This document shows, in pieces, positions 44,668 through 57,694 of a stretch of 64,000 nucleotides of DNA. Position 1 is the stretch's first letter; every line of letters begins with the position of its first letter. A program made the translations under genes and the position numbers. Source of the DNA: Phascolarctos cinereus (Eukaryota > Chordata > Mammalia > Diprotodontia > Phascolarctidae); the NCBI RefSeq assembly GCF_002099425.1, contig NW_018344275.1, forward strand, positions 62,001 to 126,000. The letters are read 5' to 3'. The notes under the pieces are model-generated. The model was given only the letters and a program-made list of their open reading frames with translations. It ran no database searches and was not told the origin of the DNA.

Positions 44668-47600
44668 CCAAAAGTCTTTAGTTTAATTGAAATGGTATTG
44701 CAATAAGAGAGGAACAGTCTCATTGCTTACATTCCTTAGTAATCCAAGGTTTGGAATTGCTACAATCTAAATGATATTTATATTAGAACAGGTTGTTGAA
44801 GGTCTGTTGAAATTTCTGCCTTTCAAGCCCAGTTTGGGATTTTTAAAAAAGAAAAATAACAAATAGGGCATCTTGATAAAAAAGTACTGTTCTGAAGACA
44901 GAGAAGTTGTTCTTTAGATGTTGTCACTGTCTTCTTTTTTAATTACTTATTTTTAGTTTTCAACATTCATTTCCACAAGATTTTGAGTTTTAAATTTTCT
45001 CCCCCCTCTCCCTTCCTCCCTCCCCAAGAAAGCATGCAATCTGATATAAGCTCTACATATACATTCCTATTAAACATATTTTCACATTACTCATGTTTTA
45101 AAGAAGAATTAGGACCAATAGGAGGAACCACAAGAAAGAAGGAGCAAAACAAAACAAAACAGAAGAAAAAAAGAGCAAATGGAATGCTTCGATCTGTATT
45201 CAGACTCCATAGTTCTTTCTCTGGATTTGGACAGCATTTTCCATCATGAATCATTTGCAGATTTCTTAGATCCTTGCATGTTGTGAAGAACTAAGTCTAA
45301 CAAAGTTAATCACTGAACAATGTTGCTTTTACTGTGTACAGTGTTCCCCTAGTTCTGCTCACTTCACTCAGCATCAGTTCATGTAAATCTTTCCAGATTT
45401 TTCTGAAGTTTGCCTGCTCATCTTTTCTTGTAACCTATTGCATTGCATATGTGTACCACAACTTGTTCAGCCATTCCCCAATTAATGGGAATACCCTTAA
45501 TTTCCAATTCTTGGCCATGACAAAAAGACCTGCTATAAATATTTTTGTACACGTGGGTCTTTTTCTCATTTTATAATCTCTTTGGGACACAGCCCCAGAA
45601 ATAGTATTGCTGGGTCAAAGGGTATGCATGGTTTGGTTACCCTTTGGGTATAGTTTCGAATTGCTCTCTAGAATGGTTGGGTTAGTTCTCAACTCTACCA
45701 CCAATCCATTAGTGTTCTAGTTTTCCCACATCTTCTCCAACATTTATCATTTTCTTGTTTTGTCATGTGAGGCAGTCTGATAGGTGTGATGTGGTACATC
45801 AGAGCCATTCTGATTTGCATTTCTCTAATCAACAGCAATTTAGAACATTTTTTCACATGACTATAGGTAGCTTTAATTTCTTCCCCTGAAAACTGCCTAT
45901 TCATATTCTTTGACCATTTATAAATCAAGGAATGACTTATCTTCCTATAAATTTGACTCAGTTCTCTATATATCTTAGAAAAAAGGCCTTTATCAGAGAC
46001 ACTGGTTTTAAAAATTCTTTCCCAGTTTTCTGTTTCCCTCCTAATCTTGATTGCCTTGGCTTTGTTTGTGCAAAAACCTTTCAATTTGATGTGATCAAAA
46101 TTATCCATTTTGCATTTCATAATGTTCTCTATCTCTTGTTTGGACACAAATTTTTCCCTTCTGCAGAGATCTGATGGGTAAACAATTCCTTGCTCTCCCA
46201 GTTTGCTTTATAGTATCAGCCTTTATATCTAAATTGTGTAGGTATTTTGACTTTATTTTAGTATATGGTGTAAAATCTTGGTCTATGCCTAGTTTCTGCC
46301 ATACTATTTTCCAGTTTCTCAGCAGTTTGTCATTTAGTGAGCTCTTATCCCAGAAGATGGGGTCTTTCAGTTTATCAAACAATAGATCACTATACTCATT
46401 GACTACTGTGTTTTGTGTAACTAACCTATTCCACTGATCCGCCACTATTTCTTAGCCAGTGCCAAGTAGTTTTGATGGTTGCTGCTTTATAATATAATTT
46501 TAGATCTGGTATGGCTAGGCCACCTCCTCTGTCATTTCTTTTCATTAATCCCCTTGATATTCTGGACCTTTTGTTCTTTCAGATGAATTTTGTTATTATT
46601 TTTTTTCTAGCTGCATAAGATAATTTTTGGTAGCTTGATTGATATGTCACTGAATAAGTAAATTAATTTATGCAGAATTGTCATTTTTTATTATATTAGC
46701 TTAGTGTACCCATGAGCAACTGATGTTTTTCCAATTATTTAGATCTGACTTTGTTTGTGTAAAGTGTTTTGTAATTGTGTTCATATAGTTTCTGGGTTTG
46801 TTTTCGTAGATAGACTCCTAAATATTTTATAATGTCTATAGTAAGTTTAAATGGAATTTCTCTTTCTATTTCTTGCTGTTGGGCTTTGTTAGTAATATAT
46901 AGAAATGCCAATGATTTATGTGGGTTTATTTTATATCCTGCAATGTTGCTGAAGTTGTTTATTATTTCAAGTATTTTTTTTTACTTGATTCTCTAGTATT
47001 CTCTATCATCACATCATCTGCAGAGTGATAGCTTTGTTTCTTCTTTGCCTATTCTAGTTCCTTCAAAATCTTTTTCTTCTCTTTTTGCTAAAGATGACAT
47101 TTGTGGTACCATATTGAATAACACTGGTGATAATGGACATCCACATTTCAAACCCTCTCCCCTATCTTATTGGAAATGCTTTTAGCTTATCCCCATTACT
47201 TATCATACTTGCTGATGGCTTTGGGTAGATGCTACTGATCATTTTAAGGAAGACTCCATTTATTCCTATGCTCTCTATTGTTTTTAATAGGAATGGGTGT
47301 TGTATTTTGTCAAATACATTTTCTGCATCTATTGATATTATCGTATGGTTTCTGTTAGATTTTTGTTGATATGATCAATTAAGCTGATAGTTTTCCTAAT
47401 ATTGAGCCAGCCCTGCATTCCTGGTATAAATCCTACCTGGTCATAGTGTATTATCCTTGGGAAAAGTTGCTGTAATCTTTCTGCTAACATTTTATTTGAA
47501 ATTTTTGCATCTATATTCATTAGGGAAATTGATCTATAATTTTCTTACTTTGCTTTTACTCTCCCAGGTTTAGGTATCAATACCATATTTGTATCATAAT

Positions 47601-48889
47601 AAGAATTTGGTAGGACTCCTTCACCTATTTCTCCAAATACTCTATATAGTATTAGAATTAATTGTTCTTTAAATGTTTGATAAAATTTGCTTGGAAATCC
47701 ACCTGGCTCTGGAGATTTTTTCCTAAGGTGTTCATCGATGGCTTGTTCAATTTCTTTTTCTGAGATAGGATTATTTAACCATTTTACTTCCTCTTCTGTT
47801 AATCTGGGCACTTTATATTTCTGTAAATATTCATCTGTTTCACTAAGATTGTCAAATTTATTGGCATACAGTTGGGCAAAAAATAGTTTCTAATTATTGT
47901 TTTAGTTTCCTCTTCATTTGGAGGTGAATTCACCCTTTTCATTTTTGATGCCAGTAATTTGGTTTTCCTCTTTCTGTTTTTAATCAAATTAACCAAAGTT
48001 TTATCTATTTTACTGTTTTTTTTCATAAAACCAACCCTTAGTTCTATTTCAATAGTTTTCTTAATTTCAATTTTATTAAACTCTCCTTTGGTTTTCAGTA
48101 TTTCTAATTTGGTATTTAATTAAGGATTTTTAATTTGTTCTTTTTCTAGCTTTTTTAAGTTGGATGCCCATTTCATTGATCTCCTTTTTCTCTATTTTAT
48201 TCATGTGAGAATTTAGAGATATAAAACTTCCCAAAGAACTGCTTTCACTGTGTTCTATAAGTTTTGGTTTTGTTGTCTAAATTATTGTCATTCTCTTTTA
48301 TGAAGTTATTGATTGTTTCTATGATTTGTTGTTTGATCCACTAATTCTTTAAAATTAGATTATTTAGTTTCCAATTATTTTTAGTCTATCTTTCCATGGC
48401 CCTTTATTTAACATATATATATATTTTTTGCATCATGATCTGAAAAGGATGCATTTAATATTTTTTGTCTTTTTGCATTGGATTGTGGGGTTTTTAATGT
48501 CTAGTACATGATCAATTTTTGTGTAGATGCCATGTACCACTGAGAAAAAGGTACCTTCTTTTCTATCCCCATTCAATTCTCTCCAGAGGTCTTCCATATT
48601 TAACTTTTCTAAAATTCTATTCACCTACTTAACTTCTTTCTTTTTTATTTTGTGGTTATCTAGTTCTGAAAGGGGGAGGTTGAGATCCTCCACTAGTATA
48701 ATTTTGTTGTCTGTTTCCTCCTGTAACTCCCTAAACTTCTCCTCTAAGAATCTGGATGCTATACCACTTGGTGCATATATGTTTAGTAATGATATTACTT
48801 CATTGCCCATGGTGCCTTTTAGCAGGATGTAGTTTCATTCCTTATCTCTTTTTGCTTTTGTTTACTCTGAGATCAGGATCGTTACCCGT

Positions 48890-48993
48890 TATCATTTATT
48901 TATTCATTTATTCATTCATTCATTTATTTATTCATTTATTCATTTATTTATTTATTTACTGTTTTACTTATTTATTTATTTATTTATTTTTAT
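48890..48993. repeat. (ATTT)n/(ATTC)n simple repeat inside L1
   Basis: Tetranucleotide units tcatttatttattcatttat and onward; expansion within the L1 copy. Confidence 0.92.
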
Positions 48994-49256
48994 TACAGTT
49001 GAATCGTATAATATATTCTGCTTCAGCCTTTTACCTTAACTCTGTGTGTATCCCTCTGCTTCAAATGTGTTTCTTGTAAACAACATATTGTAGGATTGTG
49101 GTTTTTAATCCACTCTGATATCTGCCTCCATTTTATGGAAGAGCTTATCCCATTCACATTAACAGTTATGCTTAATATCTGTGTCTTTCCATCCTAATCC
49201 CCCTCCTTTTTATCCTTTTCTTTCTCCTTTCTCCATTTTCGTCTACACTATAATTT

Positions 49257-49315
49257 TCCTTGGACAAGTCACTTAACCCTAATCACCTCACCAGAAAGCA
49301 AAAAAAAAAAAAACA
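49257..49315 (+). repeat. 5'-truncated poly(A)-tailed SINE inside L1
   Basis: cttggacaagtcacttaacc, then ctaatcacctcaccagaaag and a run of 13 A. This is only the 3' end of the poly(A)-tailed marsupial SINE. It marks a place where L1 sequence is missing. Confidence 0.75.
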
Positions 49316-50150
49316 TATGATCAATTTGGTGGGTAATTGATACTTGGTTGTAATTCAAACTCCTTTGCCTTATAGAATATCATATTACAAGCCCTTTAAT
49401 CTTTTAATGTAGATGCTGCAAAGTCCTGCAAAATCCTGACTGTGGTTTCACAATAATTAAATTGTTTCTTTCTGATTGCCTGCAGTATTTTCTCCTTGAC
49501 CAGATAATTCTGCAGTTTGGCTACAATATTCCTTGGTGTTTTCATGTTGGGATGTCTTTCAGGATGTGATTGATTGGTGGATTCTTTTGGTGGCTATTTT
49601 ACCCTCTGTTTCTAGGACCTCAGGGTAGTTTTCTTTGATGATTTCTTGAAAGAAGCTGTGCAGGCTCTTTTTTTGATCAGGGCTTTTAGGTAGACCAATA
49701 ATTCTTAAATTATCTCCTCTGGTTCTGTTTTCCAGGTCAATTTTTTTCCCAATGAGGTATTTTATGTTTTCTTCTATTTTTTAAAAATTTCTTTTGATTT
49801 TATTTGTCTGATTATTGATATCGCATAGAGTCATTAGCTTCCGCTTGTTCAGTTCTAATTTTTAACAAATTGTTTTCTTCAGTTAGCTTTTGTACCTCCT
49901 TTTCCATTTGGCCTATTTTACTTTTTAGGGAGTTCTCTTCAGTGAGTTTTTGTGCCTCCTTTTCCATTTGGCCAATTCTACTTTTTGAGGAGTTTATTTC
50001 TTCAGTGTAGTTTTTTCCCCCCCATTTGGTCAATTGTATTTTTTAAGGACTTGTTTTCTACTGTCAATTTTTGTCTTTCCTTTTCCAACCTATTGACTCT
50101 TGGATACATCTCATTTCTTTTCCCAGTTTTTCTTCTACCACTCTTATTTG

Positions 50151-50180
50151 ACATACACACACACACATATACACATACAC

Positions 50181-50239
<59 letters not shown>

Positions 50240-50276
50240 CATACACACACACACACACATACACAAATACACACAT
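50151..50276. repeat. (AC)n compound microsatellite inside L1
   Basis: CA runs with ATATAT interruptions, inside the ORF1 part of the L1 copy. Confidence 0.96.
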
Positions 50277-50994
50277 GATTCTAAGGAGGCTTTTTGGCCT
50301 TGAGACCAGTTCGTATTCCCCTCTGAGGTTTTAGATGTGGGTGTAATGACAACATTGTTCTTCTGAATTTGTGTTTTGATCTTCCTTGTCCCCATACAAA
50401 GCATGTATGATCATTGTCTGTTTCTGCTTTTTGCTCATAATATTTGCTGATTTCCTGGATTTTGAAGTTGAGCCCTCCTGCTGGAGCACAGGGGGCACTG
50501 ATCCAAGCTTCTTGTGCTGGTGGTCAGGGACAATACACTGACTTTGTGTGCTGGTCCTCAGGTGCTGGTAGCTGGAGGCTGTAGAGTTCTGGCAGCTTAT
50601 CTGGTGTTGAGCTTGGGTCAGCAACACTGAAGCTATATGGGTGTGGGGAGTCTAGTCCCTGGAGGACACTTTCTCACTCATGGCTGTTCTGAAGCACTGG
50701 AGTTTTGCCTGCTGGAGGATGCCTGCCTGCCTGGAGTTGCACTTCCTTGAGTTGTGCTGAAGCTTGGGGAGGTTTGCCTGTTGGAGAATACCATTTCCCT
50801 TACCTGTGCCAAGGCCCCTTTGGGAATCCTGGTTTTGGCACTAGCCTACTTTACCACCATGGGCACAGGATCTCCCACTGGTTTGCTGAGGTGGGGCTTG
50901 CCATTGGCTTGCTGGGACACCTCCCATTTTGTACTGCTCCCATTCCCCCAGAGTGAGACAGACCTTTCCTGTTAATCCCCCAAGCTTTCCAGGC

Positions 50995-53184
50995 TAGAAG
51001 ACTGCTGCACCCCTTCTTGTCTTGTGCAAAAAAAGCAAGAAACACAAAATGAAAAGCAATATGTTCCAATCTGCACTGAGAATTCATAATTTCTCTCTGG
51101 AGGTGGATAGCATTTTTCCTCAAAATAACTCTGGAATTTATCTTGGATCATTGTATCAAGCAAAGTAACAAAGTCTTTCACAGTTGATCATTATTACAAT
51201 TTTTCTGTTACTGTGCAAATTGTTCTCCTGGTGCTGCTTACTTCACTTTGCATTAATTCATATAAGTCTTCCCAAGTTTTTTTTTTTCTGAAACCATCCT
51301 CTTTATCATTTCTTCTTTTCTTTTCGTTTATTTCATTTTTCATTTTTATTTTTTAAATCCTTTCTTGCAAGACAACAATATTTCATTATACTCATATCAC
51401 AATTTGTCCAGCCATTCTCCCAAATCAATAGGTATCTTCTCAATTTCGAATTTTTGTCACCAAAATATGGCCTGCTATGAATATTTTTGTGCATGTGGGT
51501 TTCCTTCTGTTTTTGATCTATTTGTTATATAGATAAAGCTGTGGTATTGATTTAGCTTTATAGTTCTTTGGGCATAGTTACAAATTGTTCTCCAGAATGT
51601 TTGGACCAGTTCATAACTCCACCCACAGTGTTCTACTGTTCCCCAAGTGAGTTGTTATTTTGTTAATTTGACTATCTCCAAGAAATAGTGATCTAGAGTA
51701 TGTTTTTTTTTGTGACTATTAGTAACTTTGGTTTCTTCTTCTGAAAATTGCCTGTTTATATCATTTGTCCTTTTATCAATAAGATGTCTCTTTGCTCTTT
51801 TTTTTTTTTAAATTTGGCTCAGTTCCCTACATATTTGAGAAATGAGACCTTTTCCAGAGGAACTCGCTATAAAAATCCTTTCCATACCTGGTTTTTGTTT
51901 TTCTTTAAATATTGGCTGAATTGGTTTCATTTGTGAAAAAACTGTTAAATTTCAAGTAATCCAAATCATCCATTTTACTTCCTGTGATCCTCTCTATCTC
52001 TTGTTTCGTCATAAAACTTCCATTAATTCATAGATCTGAAGGTAATTTTTTTTTCTATACTTCCCTAACTTGCTGATGAAATCACCCTTTATGTGTAAAG
52101 CATTCTTTTATCTGGCTATACAGTGTGAGATGTTTATGTATGTTTAGTTTGCCCAGCAGCTTTTGTTGCATAGCAAGTTCTTGCATCCAAAGGTAGGATC
52201 ATTGAGTTTATCAGACACTGGATTACTATGGTCACTTGCTTATGCATATTGTATATCTAATCTATTTAATTAATCAACCACTGTATTTATTACTCAGTTG
52301 ATGATTATTGTTTTGCAGCATAGTTTGAAAGTTACAACCACTATGCTTACTTTCATCACTTTTCCCCCCTATGATTCCCTTGATATTCTTCTTGAACTTT
52401 GGTTCTTCAATACGAATTTTGTTCTTATTTTCATCATAGTGCTATAATATATTTCTTTAGCATTTGATTGGTATGGAATTAAATAATTAAAATAATTTGG
52501 GTAAAATTGTAATTTTCATTATCTTGGTTTGGCCTACCCATGAAAAATTAATATTTCTCCAGTTGTTGAGAGCTACCTTTATTTGTGTAAAAAGTCTTTC
52601 ATATTTAATCAGTCCTATATTCCTGGTATAAGTCCTATCTGGTCATAGTAATCTCTGTGATATATTACTATAGTCTCTTGCTACTATTTAAATGCTTATT
52701 TTAAAAAATTTTGCATCAATATTCATTCAGGAACTTTGTCAATATTTTCTGTGTTTTCTGTCCTTGGTTTAGGCATCAAGATCATATTAGTATTACATAA
52801 TGTCATAGAATTTCTTCTTTATCTAATTTTTAAAATAGTTTATATAGTATTGATATAAATTGTTCTTTAAATGTTTGCTGAAATTAACTCATAAATCTAT
52901 GTAGTCTTAGGGATTATTTTCCTAGGGAGTTCATTTATGGCTTGTTAAATTGCTTTTTAAAATTTAAGTATTTTATTACCTCTTCTGTGGAATTTATATT
53001 TTTGTAAATATTCATCCACTTCACTTAGATTGTCACTTTTATGGGCATATAATTAGAAAAAATAGCCCCTAATAATTGCTTCAATTTTATCATTTATAGT
53101 GCATGCAACCTTTTCATTTTTAATACTGGTAATATGGTTTTCTTCTTTTTTTAAATCAAATTAACCAACATTTTATTTTATTTT
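50995..53184 (-). mobile_element. Older L1, 3' end and part of ORF2
   Basis: 3' UTR at 51000-51360 (aaaaagcaagaaacacaaaa, ctctggaggtggatagcatt), ORF2 C-terminus at about 51700-52600, then a jump at about 52600 to ORF2 sequence equivalent to 47400-48000 (cctatattcctggtataagt, ttgttctttaaatgtttgct). Confidence 0.75.
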
Positions 53185-55642
53185 TTAAAAAATTTTAAAA
53201 GATTTTATTAATTTATTTTGATTTATCAACTATCACTTCCATATGCTTTTGAGTTTAAAATTTTTCTCCCCCATCCTCCCCAAGACAGTGCAGAATCTCA
53301 TATAGGCTATATATTTACATTCCTATTCACTAGTGTTTTGCTTTTGACCACCACCTCCTTCAGTCCCTCCTCCCTTCTATTATACCTTTCCCTTTTCTTC
53401 CCCTTTACCCTTACTGTTTCTTCCCTCCCTTCTATCCCCCTTCCCTTTTCTTTCCCCTTTTCCCTCCTACTGCCTATAGGGCAAGTTAGATTTCTATACC
53501 TAACTGATTGTTATTCCATTCTTGAGCCAAATCTGATGAGAGTAAGGTTCAAAAAATGCCCACCACCCTCCCTTCTTTCCCTCTGCTGTAATAGGATTTT
53601 CTGTCTTTTCCTGTAATGTAATTTACTCTTGTCTACCTCCTCCTTTCTCAGTACATTTTCTAAAATTAGACTAATCCACTTACTTGGATCCATTTAACCC
53701 ACTTGATTAAATTTTTTTTTATCATTACATCAAAGTCAACTATTATCCACCCCCTTTATGTATATTCCTTTAACATGGAGTATTAACAATATGGTTCTCA
53801 AGAGTTGCAAGTGTCATCTTCCCTTGTACAGATGTAAACAGTCCACTCTTATTAACAACGTATTGTATCTTTCTGTCCCATTTACCTTTTTATGTGTTTC
53901 TTGAATCTTGTACTTGAGGATCAAATTTTTTGTTGAGCTCTGGTCTTTTTATCAGGAAGGTTTGGAAGGCCCCTATTTCACTGAACATCCATCTCCACCT
54001 TGAAAAATCATGCTCATTTTTGCAGGGTAGTTGATCCTTGGCTATAATCCAAGCTCCTTTGCCCTATGGAATATCATGTTCCACACGCTATGGTCTTTTA
54101 ATGTAGAAACTGCAAGGTCCTATGTAGTCCTGACTGTGGTTCCATGCTATTTAAATTGTTTCTTTCTGGCTGCTTGCAGCACCTTCCTTTTCATCTGGTA
54201 ATTTTGCAATTTTGCTATTACATTCCTTGGCATTATCAATTTGGGATCTCTTTCAGGTGGTGAGAGATGTATTCTTTCTATCATTATTTTATCTTCTGGT
54301 TCTAGGACTTCAGGGCAGTTTTCCTTTATGATTTCCTGAAAGATACTCTTCAGGCTCTTTTTTCCATAATGATTTTCAGGTAGTTCAGTAATTTTTAAAT
54401 TGTCTCTCCTGAATTGATTTTCCAGGTCAGTTGTTTTACTGATGAGGTATTTTACATTTTCATCTACTTTTTCATTTTTTTTTGTTTCTGTTCGACTGAT
54501 TCTTGCTCTCTCATAGGCTCATTAGTTTCCATTTGTCCAATTCTAGTTTTTAACAGGTTGTTTTCTTCTGTTAGTTTTTGTACTTCCTTCTTCAATTGGC
54601 CAATTGTGTTTTTTAGGGACTTGTTTTCTTAAGTATACTTTTTTTCCAATTGGCCAATTGTATTTTTAAGGACTCTTCTACCTCTCTCATTTGATTTTTA
54701 AAATCCTTCTTGAGCTCTTCTAAGAAGGATTTTTGGGTTTCAGACCAATTCATGTTCCCTTTTGATGTTGCAGATGTGGCTTTGTTGACAATGTTGTCCT
54801 CTTCAGAATTTCTGTCTTGATCTTCACTCTTCTCATGGTATGAATCTATGGTATGTTTCCTTTTACTCATGGTGTTTCTTTATTCCCTGGCTTTTAAGAG
54901 ATTGAATTCTCCTGCGGGGAACAGAGAGCACTGACTCAAGCTTCTTGTGTTGGGAGCCTAGGTCTTGGTCAATGGCTTTGTGTGCTGGGGCCTCTTATGG
55001 TGGCAATTGGAGGCTGTAGGGTTCTGGCAGCTTACCTGGTGTTGGGTTGGAATCAGCAAGGCTGAAACTTTCAGGCAGTTCTAGGTTGCCTGCTTTTCCT
55101 TTCCTTTAGCTTTCTTCAGCTCTTTTTAGATGGGTGCTGCAGGGTGTTTATCCACCTGGGGCCCCTTGCAGTGCTGCCCCCCTCATTTCTGCTAATGCAC
55201 TGGGAGATTCCTTTGTGGTAGAGTGTCAAGGCACCTGGGGGTTTTCTGAGCTGGTTTCCACCAGTTCTCTCCAACCTCACTGAGGCACTCGGAGGTCCAG
55301 GTGTTGGTGTTTGCCTGCTCTACCACCTGGGCTTCAGAATCTCTTCTTGGTTGACAGTTGAAGGTTGTAGGGTTCTAATAGCTTACCTGGTGTTGGGTTG
55401 GAATCAGCAAGGCTGGGACTTTAGGAAGACTCTGGGTTGCTTTCTTCAGCTTCTTTCAGATGAATGCTGTAGGGTACTTTTCTGCCTAGGACCCTTTGTA
55501 GTGCTGCTTCCCTTACTTTTGCTGAGGCACTGGGAGACCCGTTTACTGGGCTGCTGCACTGCTGCTCCCTGTCTTTCTTTTAGTTCAGTTGTTCCAGGTT
55601 TTTTTTCCTGGTTTGTGATATAGTCTGGGTTTTCAGAGGTTT
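53185..55642 (-). mobile_element. Young L1 lacking ORF2, nested in the older L1
   Basis: Close relative of the copy at 16341-19260. In reverse: a 5' UTR truncated by about 55 bp (ends at gttttcagaggtt), ORF1 with open pieces at 54613-54870 ([18 protein letters not shown]) and ORF1 C-terminal sequence at 53900-54250, inter-ORF, then a join at about 53327 to the terminal 140 bp of the 3' UTR. All of ORF2 and half the 3' UTR are gone. The junction is different from the relative's. Confidence 0.85.
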
Positions 55643-55749
55643 ATCTTAAATTTTTTATTGTTTGAAAAGTCTTTTGTAATTACAGTTGTATAGTTCCTCT
55701 CTGTTTCTTGACAGGTAGACTCCCAAATATTTTGCATTTCTCACAGGTA

Positions 55750-55912
55750 TTTTTTTTGCTTTTTGGTGAGGCAATTGGATCTAAGTTATTTGCCCAGGGT
55801 CACACAGCTAATAAGTGTCAAGTATCTGCATCTGGATTTGAACTCAGGTCCTCTTGACTCCAGGGCCACTGCTGTATCCACTGTGCCACCTAGCTATCCC
55901 ATTCCACAGGTA
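55750..55912 (-). repeat. Poly(A)-tailed marsupial SINE
   Basis: Reverse copy: tttgcccagggtcacacagc, ctggatttgaactcaggtcc, then tgtgccacctagctatccc at the head. Confidence 0.88.
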
Positions 55913-56539
55913 TATTTAATGAAAGTTTTCTTTCTATTTCCTCCCACTGGGTTTTTGATAAAATATAGATTGCTGATGATGTATGTGGATTTATTTTACG
56001 TGCTTCCATTTTTCCTGAAGTTGCTAAATGTCTTGACTAGAGTATGCTAGTTGATTCTGTAGAGTTCTCCAAGTATATTATCAAATCCTCTTCCAAGTGC
56101 AATAGTTTTTTCCTTCTTTGCCTCTTCATATTCCTTCAATATCACTTTCTTGTCTATTGCTATAGTTAATATTTGTGTAGAATACTGAATGATAAGTTTG
56201 TAATTCTTGTTTTATCCCTGGTATTATTGGAAGGATTCTAGTTTATTACCATCACAATCATGTTTATTCTTCATTTTAGATAGATACTACTTATCATTTT
56301 CAGAAAAGCTTCACTTATTCCTATGTTTTCTACTCTTTTTAATAGGAAGAGGTGGTATATTTTGAAAAGCCTTTTTTGTGTCTACTGATATAGTAATTTT
56401 GGGGGGTAATTGATATGGTCATTTGTACTTAAAATTTTCTTAATATTTTTATTTTTTAATTTACAGGTTTTTTTTCTGACAATTTTAAAAATCTCTTCTT
56501 TGATTTTTAGGATTTTATTTTGGTGTTTAAGGATTTTTT

Positions 56540-56701
56540 AAATTCTTTTTTAAAAAAAATTTTAGGTGATTGGGGTTAAGCGACTTGCCCAGGGTCACAC
56601 AGCTAGTAAGTGTTAAGTGTTTGTTCTGAGGCCAGATTTGAACTCAGGTTGTCCTGACTTCAGGGCCGGTACTCTATCCACTGCGACATCTAGCTGCCCC
56701 A
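56540..56701 (-). repeat. Poly(A)-tailed marsupial SINE
   Basis: Reverse copy: gattggggttaagcgacttg, cccagggtcacacagctagt, then gcgacatctagctgcccc at the head. Interrupts the older L1; the phrase tttaaggatttttta before it is echoed by tatttaaggatttttaat after it, a likely target duplication. Confidence 0.9.
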
Positions 56702-57679
56702 TATTTAAGGATTTTTAATTTGTTCTTTTTCTGTTTTTTTTTGTTTCATGCTGAATTCATGGATAGACACTTTCTCTCTCTTATTGATATAAGTGTTTAG
56801 AGATATAAAATTTCCCCTAAGAAATGCTTTCATAGCATGCCACAAATTTTTAATATTGCCTCATTGTTGTCATTATCTTTAATGGAATTATTGATTATTT
56901 CAATGTTTTCTTCTCTGACTCATTCATTCTTGAGGATTCTTCACTTCTTCAATATTCTTCAATATATTCTTTATATATTTTTAAAAAATTACAAATACAA
57001 TTTAGAAGATTGAGAAATCTTCTTGTCATCTTCTTTACCTTCTCTTCCTCTGCTCCTGTTCCTTCTCCCTTTCCTTTCCTCTTCTCATCTTCCTTTTCCT
57101 CTTTCTTTGTCTCCGTTTTTCCTTGACCATACTCAAAAGATTTTTTTGTGGCTATCTTCAGCCTCCCATAATCTATCTTCCCTCCTATCACTGCCCATCT
57201 GTTTTATTTTAGCCATTTCTCCTCTTACTTCCCTGTTGGATAGGAAGGATTTCTCTTTCCAATTGAGTTTTTCTTCATTCTGTGAATCAGTACAAATGAG
57301 TGAGATTTAAGTATTGTCCTGTCCTCCATCTCATTTTTTCTTCTATTGGAAAAACTCTTTCTTGTGCACTTCTTTTAAGTGAGATAATGTTACCCATTTT
57401 TCTTCTGCCTTCCCTCTTGTCTCAGTATATTCTTCTGTTTCAGCCTTCTATTTTTCTCTTTTGAGCATCTAAACATAAGCAGTGCATACCCAAGCCCTCT
57501 GTCTAAGTAGATGACTTCTAACTACCCTAAAATATAATAAAATTTTTAAAGGTAATAATATCATCTTCCCATCTGTGAATGTAAATCTATTAACCTTTCA
57601 AAGTTCTTCATGATTTCTCACTCAGAATTACTTTTTGTGTTTCTCTTGAATCTGGTGTTTGAAACTCACATTTCCTATT

Positions 57680-57694
57680 CATCTCTGTATTTTC
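57680..57694. repeat. Target-site duplication, left copy
   Basis: catctctgtattttc, identical to 60605-60619. Confidence 0.85.

Larger units (their letters stand above)
44930..50990 (-). mobile_element. Nearly full-length L1, decayed
   Basis: Reading in reverse from about 50990: a 5' UTR to about 50460; the ORF1 coiled coil with a repeated KIGQMEKEAQKLTEEN unit (49812-50033); the ORF1 C-terminus (49320-49620); the inter-ORF and ORF2 start (49000-49256); ORF2 from about 49140 to 45690; and the 3' UTR to 44930. The RT core is seen as SADDVMIEN (antisense of about 46998-47024, FADD in active L1s). ORF2 is split among many short open stretches, so it is inactive. An internal gap of about 0.6 kb at 49256-49316 is filled by a SINE fragment. 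The extreme 5' terminus is not seen. Confidence 0.88.
55643..56945 (-). mobile_element. Older L1 ORF2 segments, out of order
   Basis: 55650-56455 is equivalent to 46740-47350 of the nearly full L1. 56460-56945 is equivalent to about 48000-48330. Both are antisense ORF2. Two SINEs sit inside. Confidence 0.7.

Noticed and set aside
48890-48993. Regularly spaced repeats as a CRISPR-like array
   Set aside because: These are tetranucleotide ATTT/ATTC repeats without spacers, in an animal genome.
50002-50404. Several open frames through 50.0-50.4 kb
   Set aside because: They are repeats of Val-Cys or Thr-His codons from an (AC)n microsatellite, within L1 ORF1.
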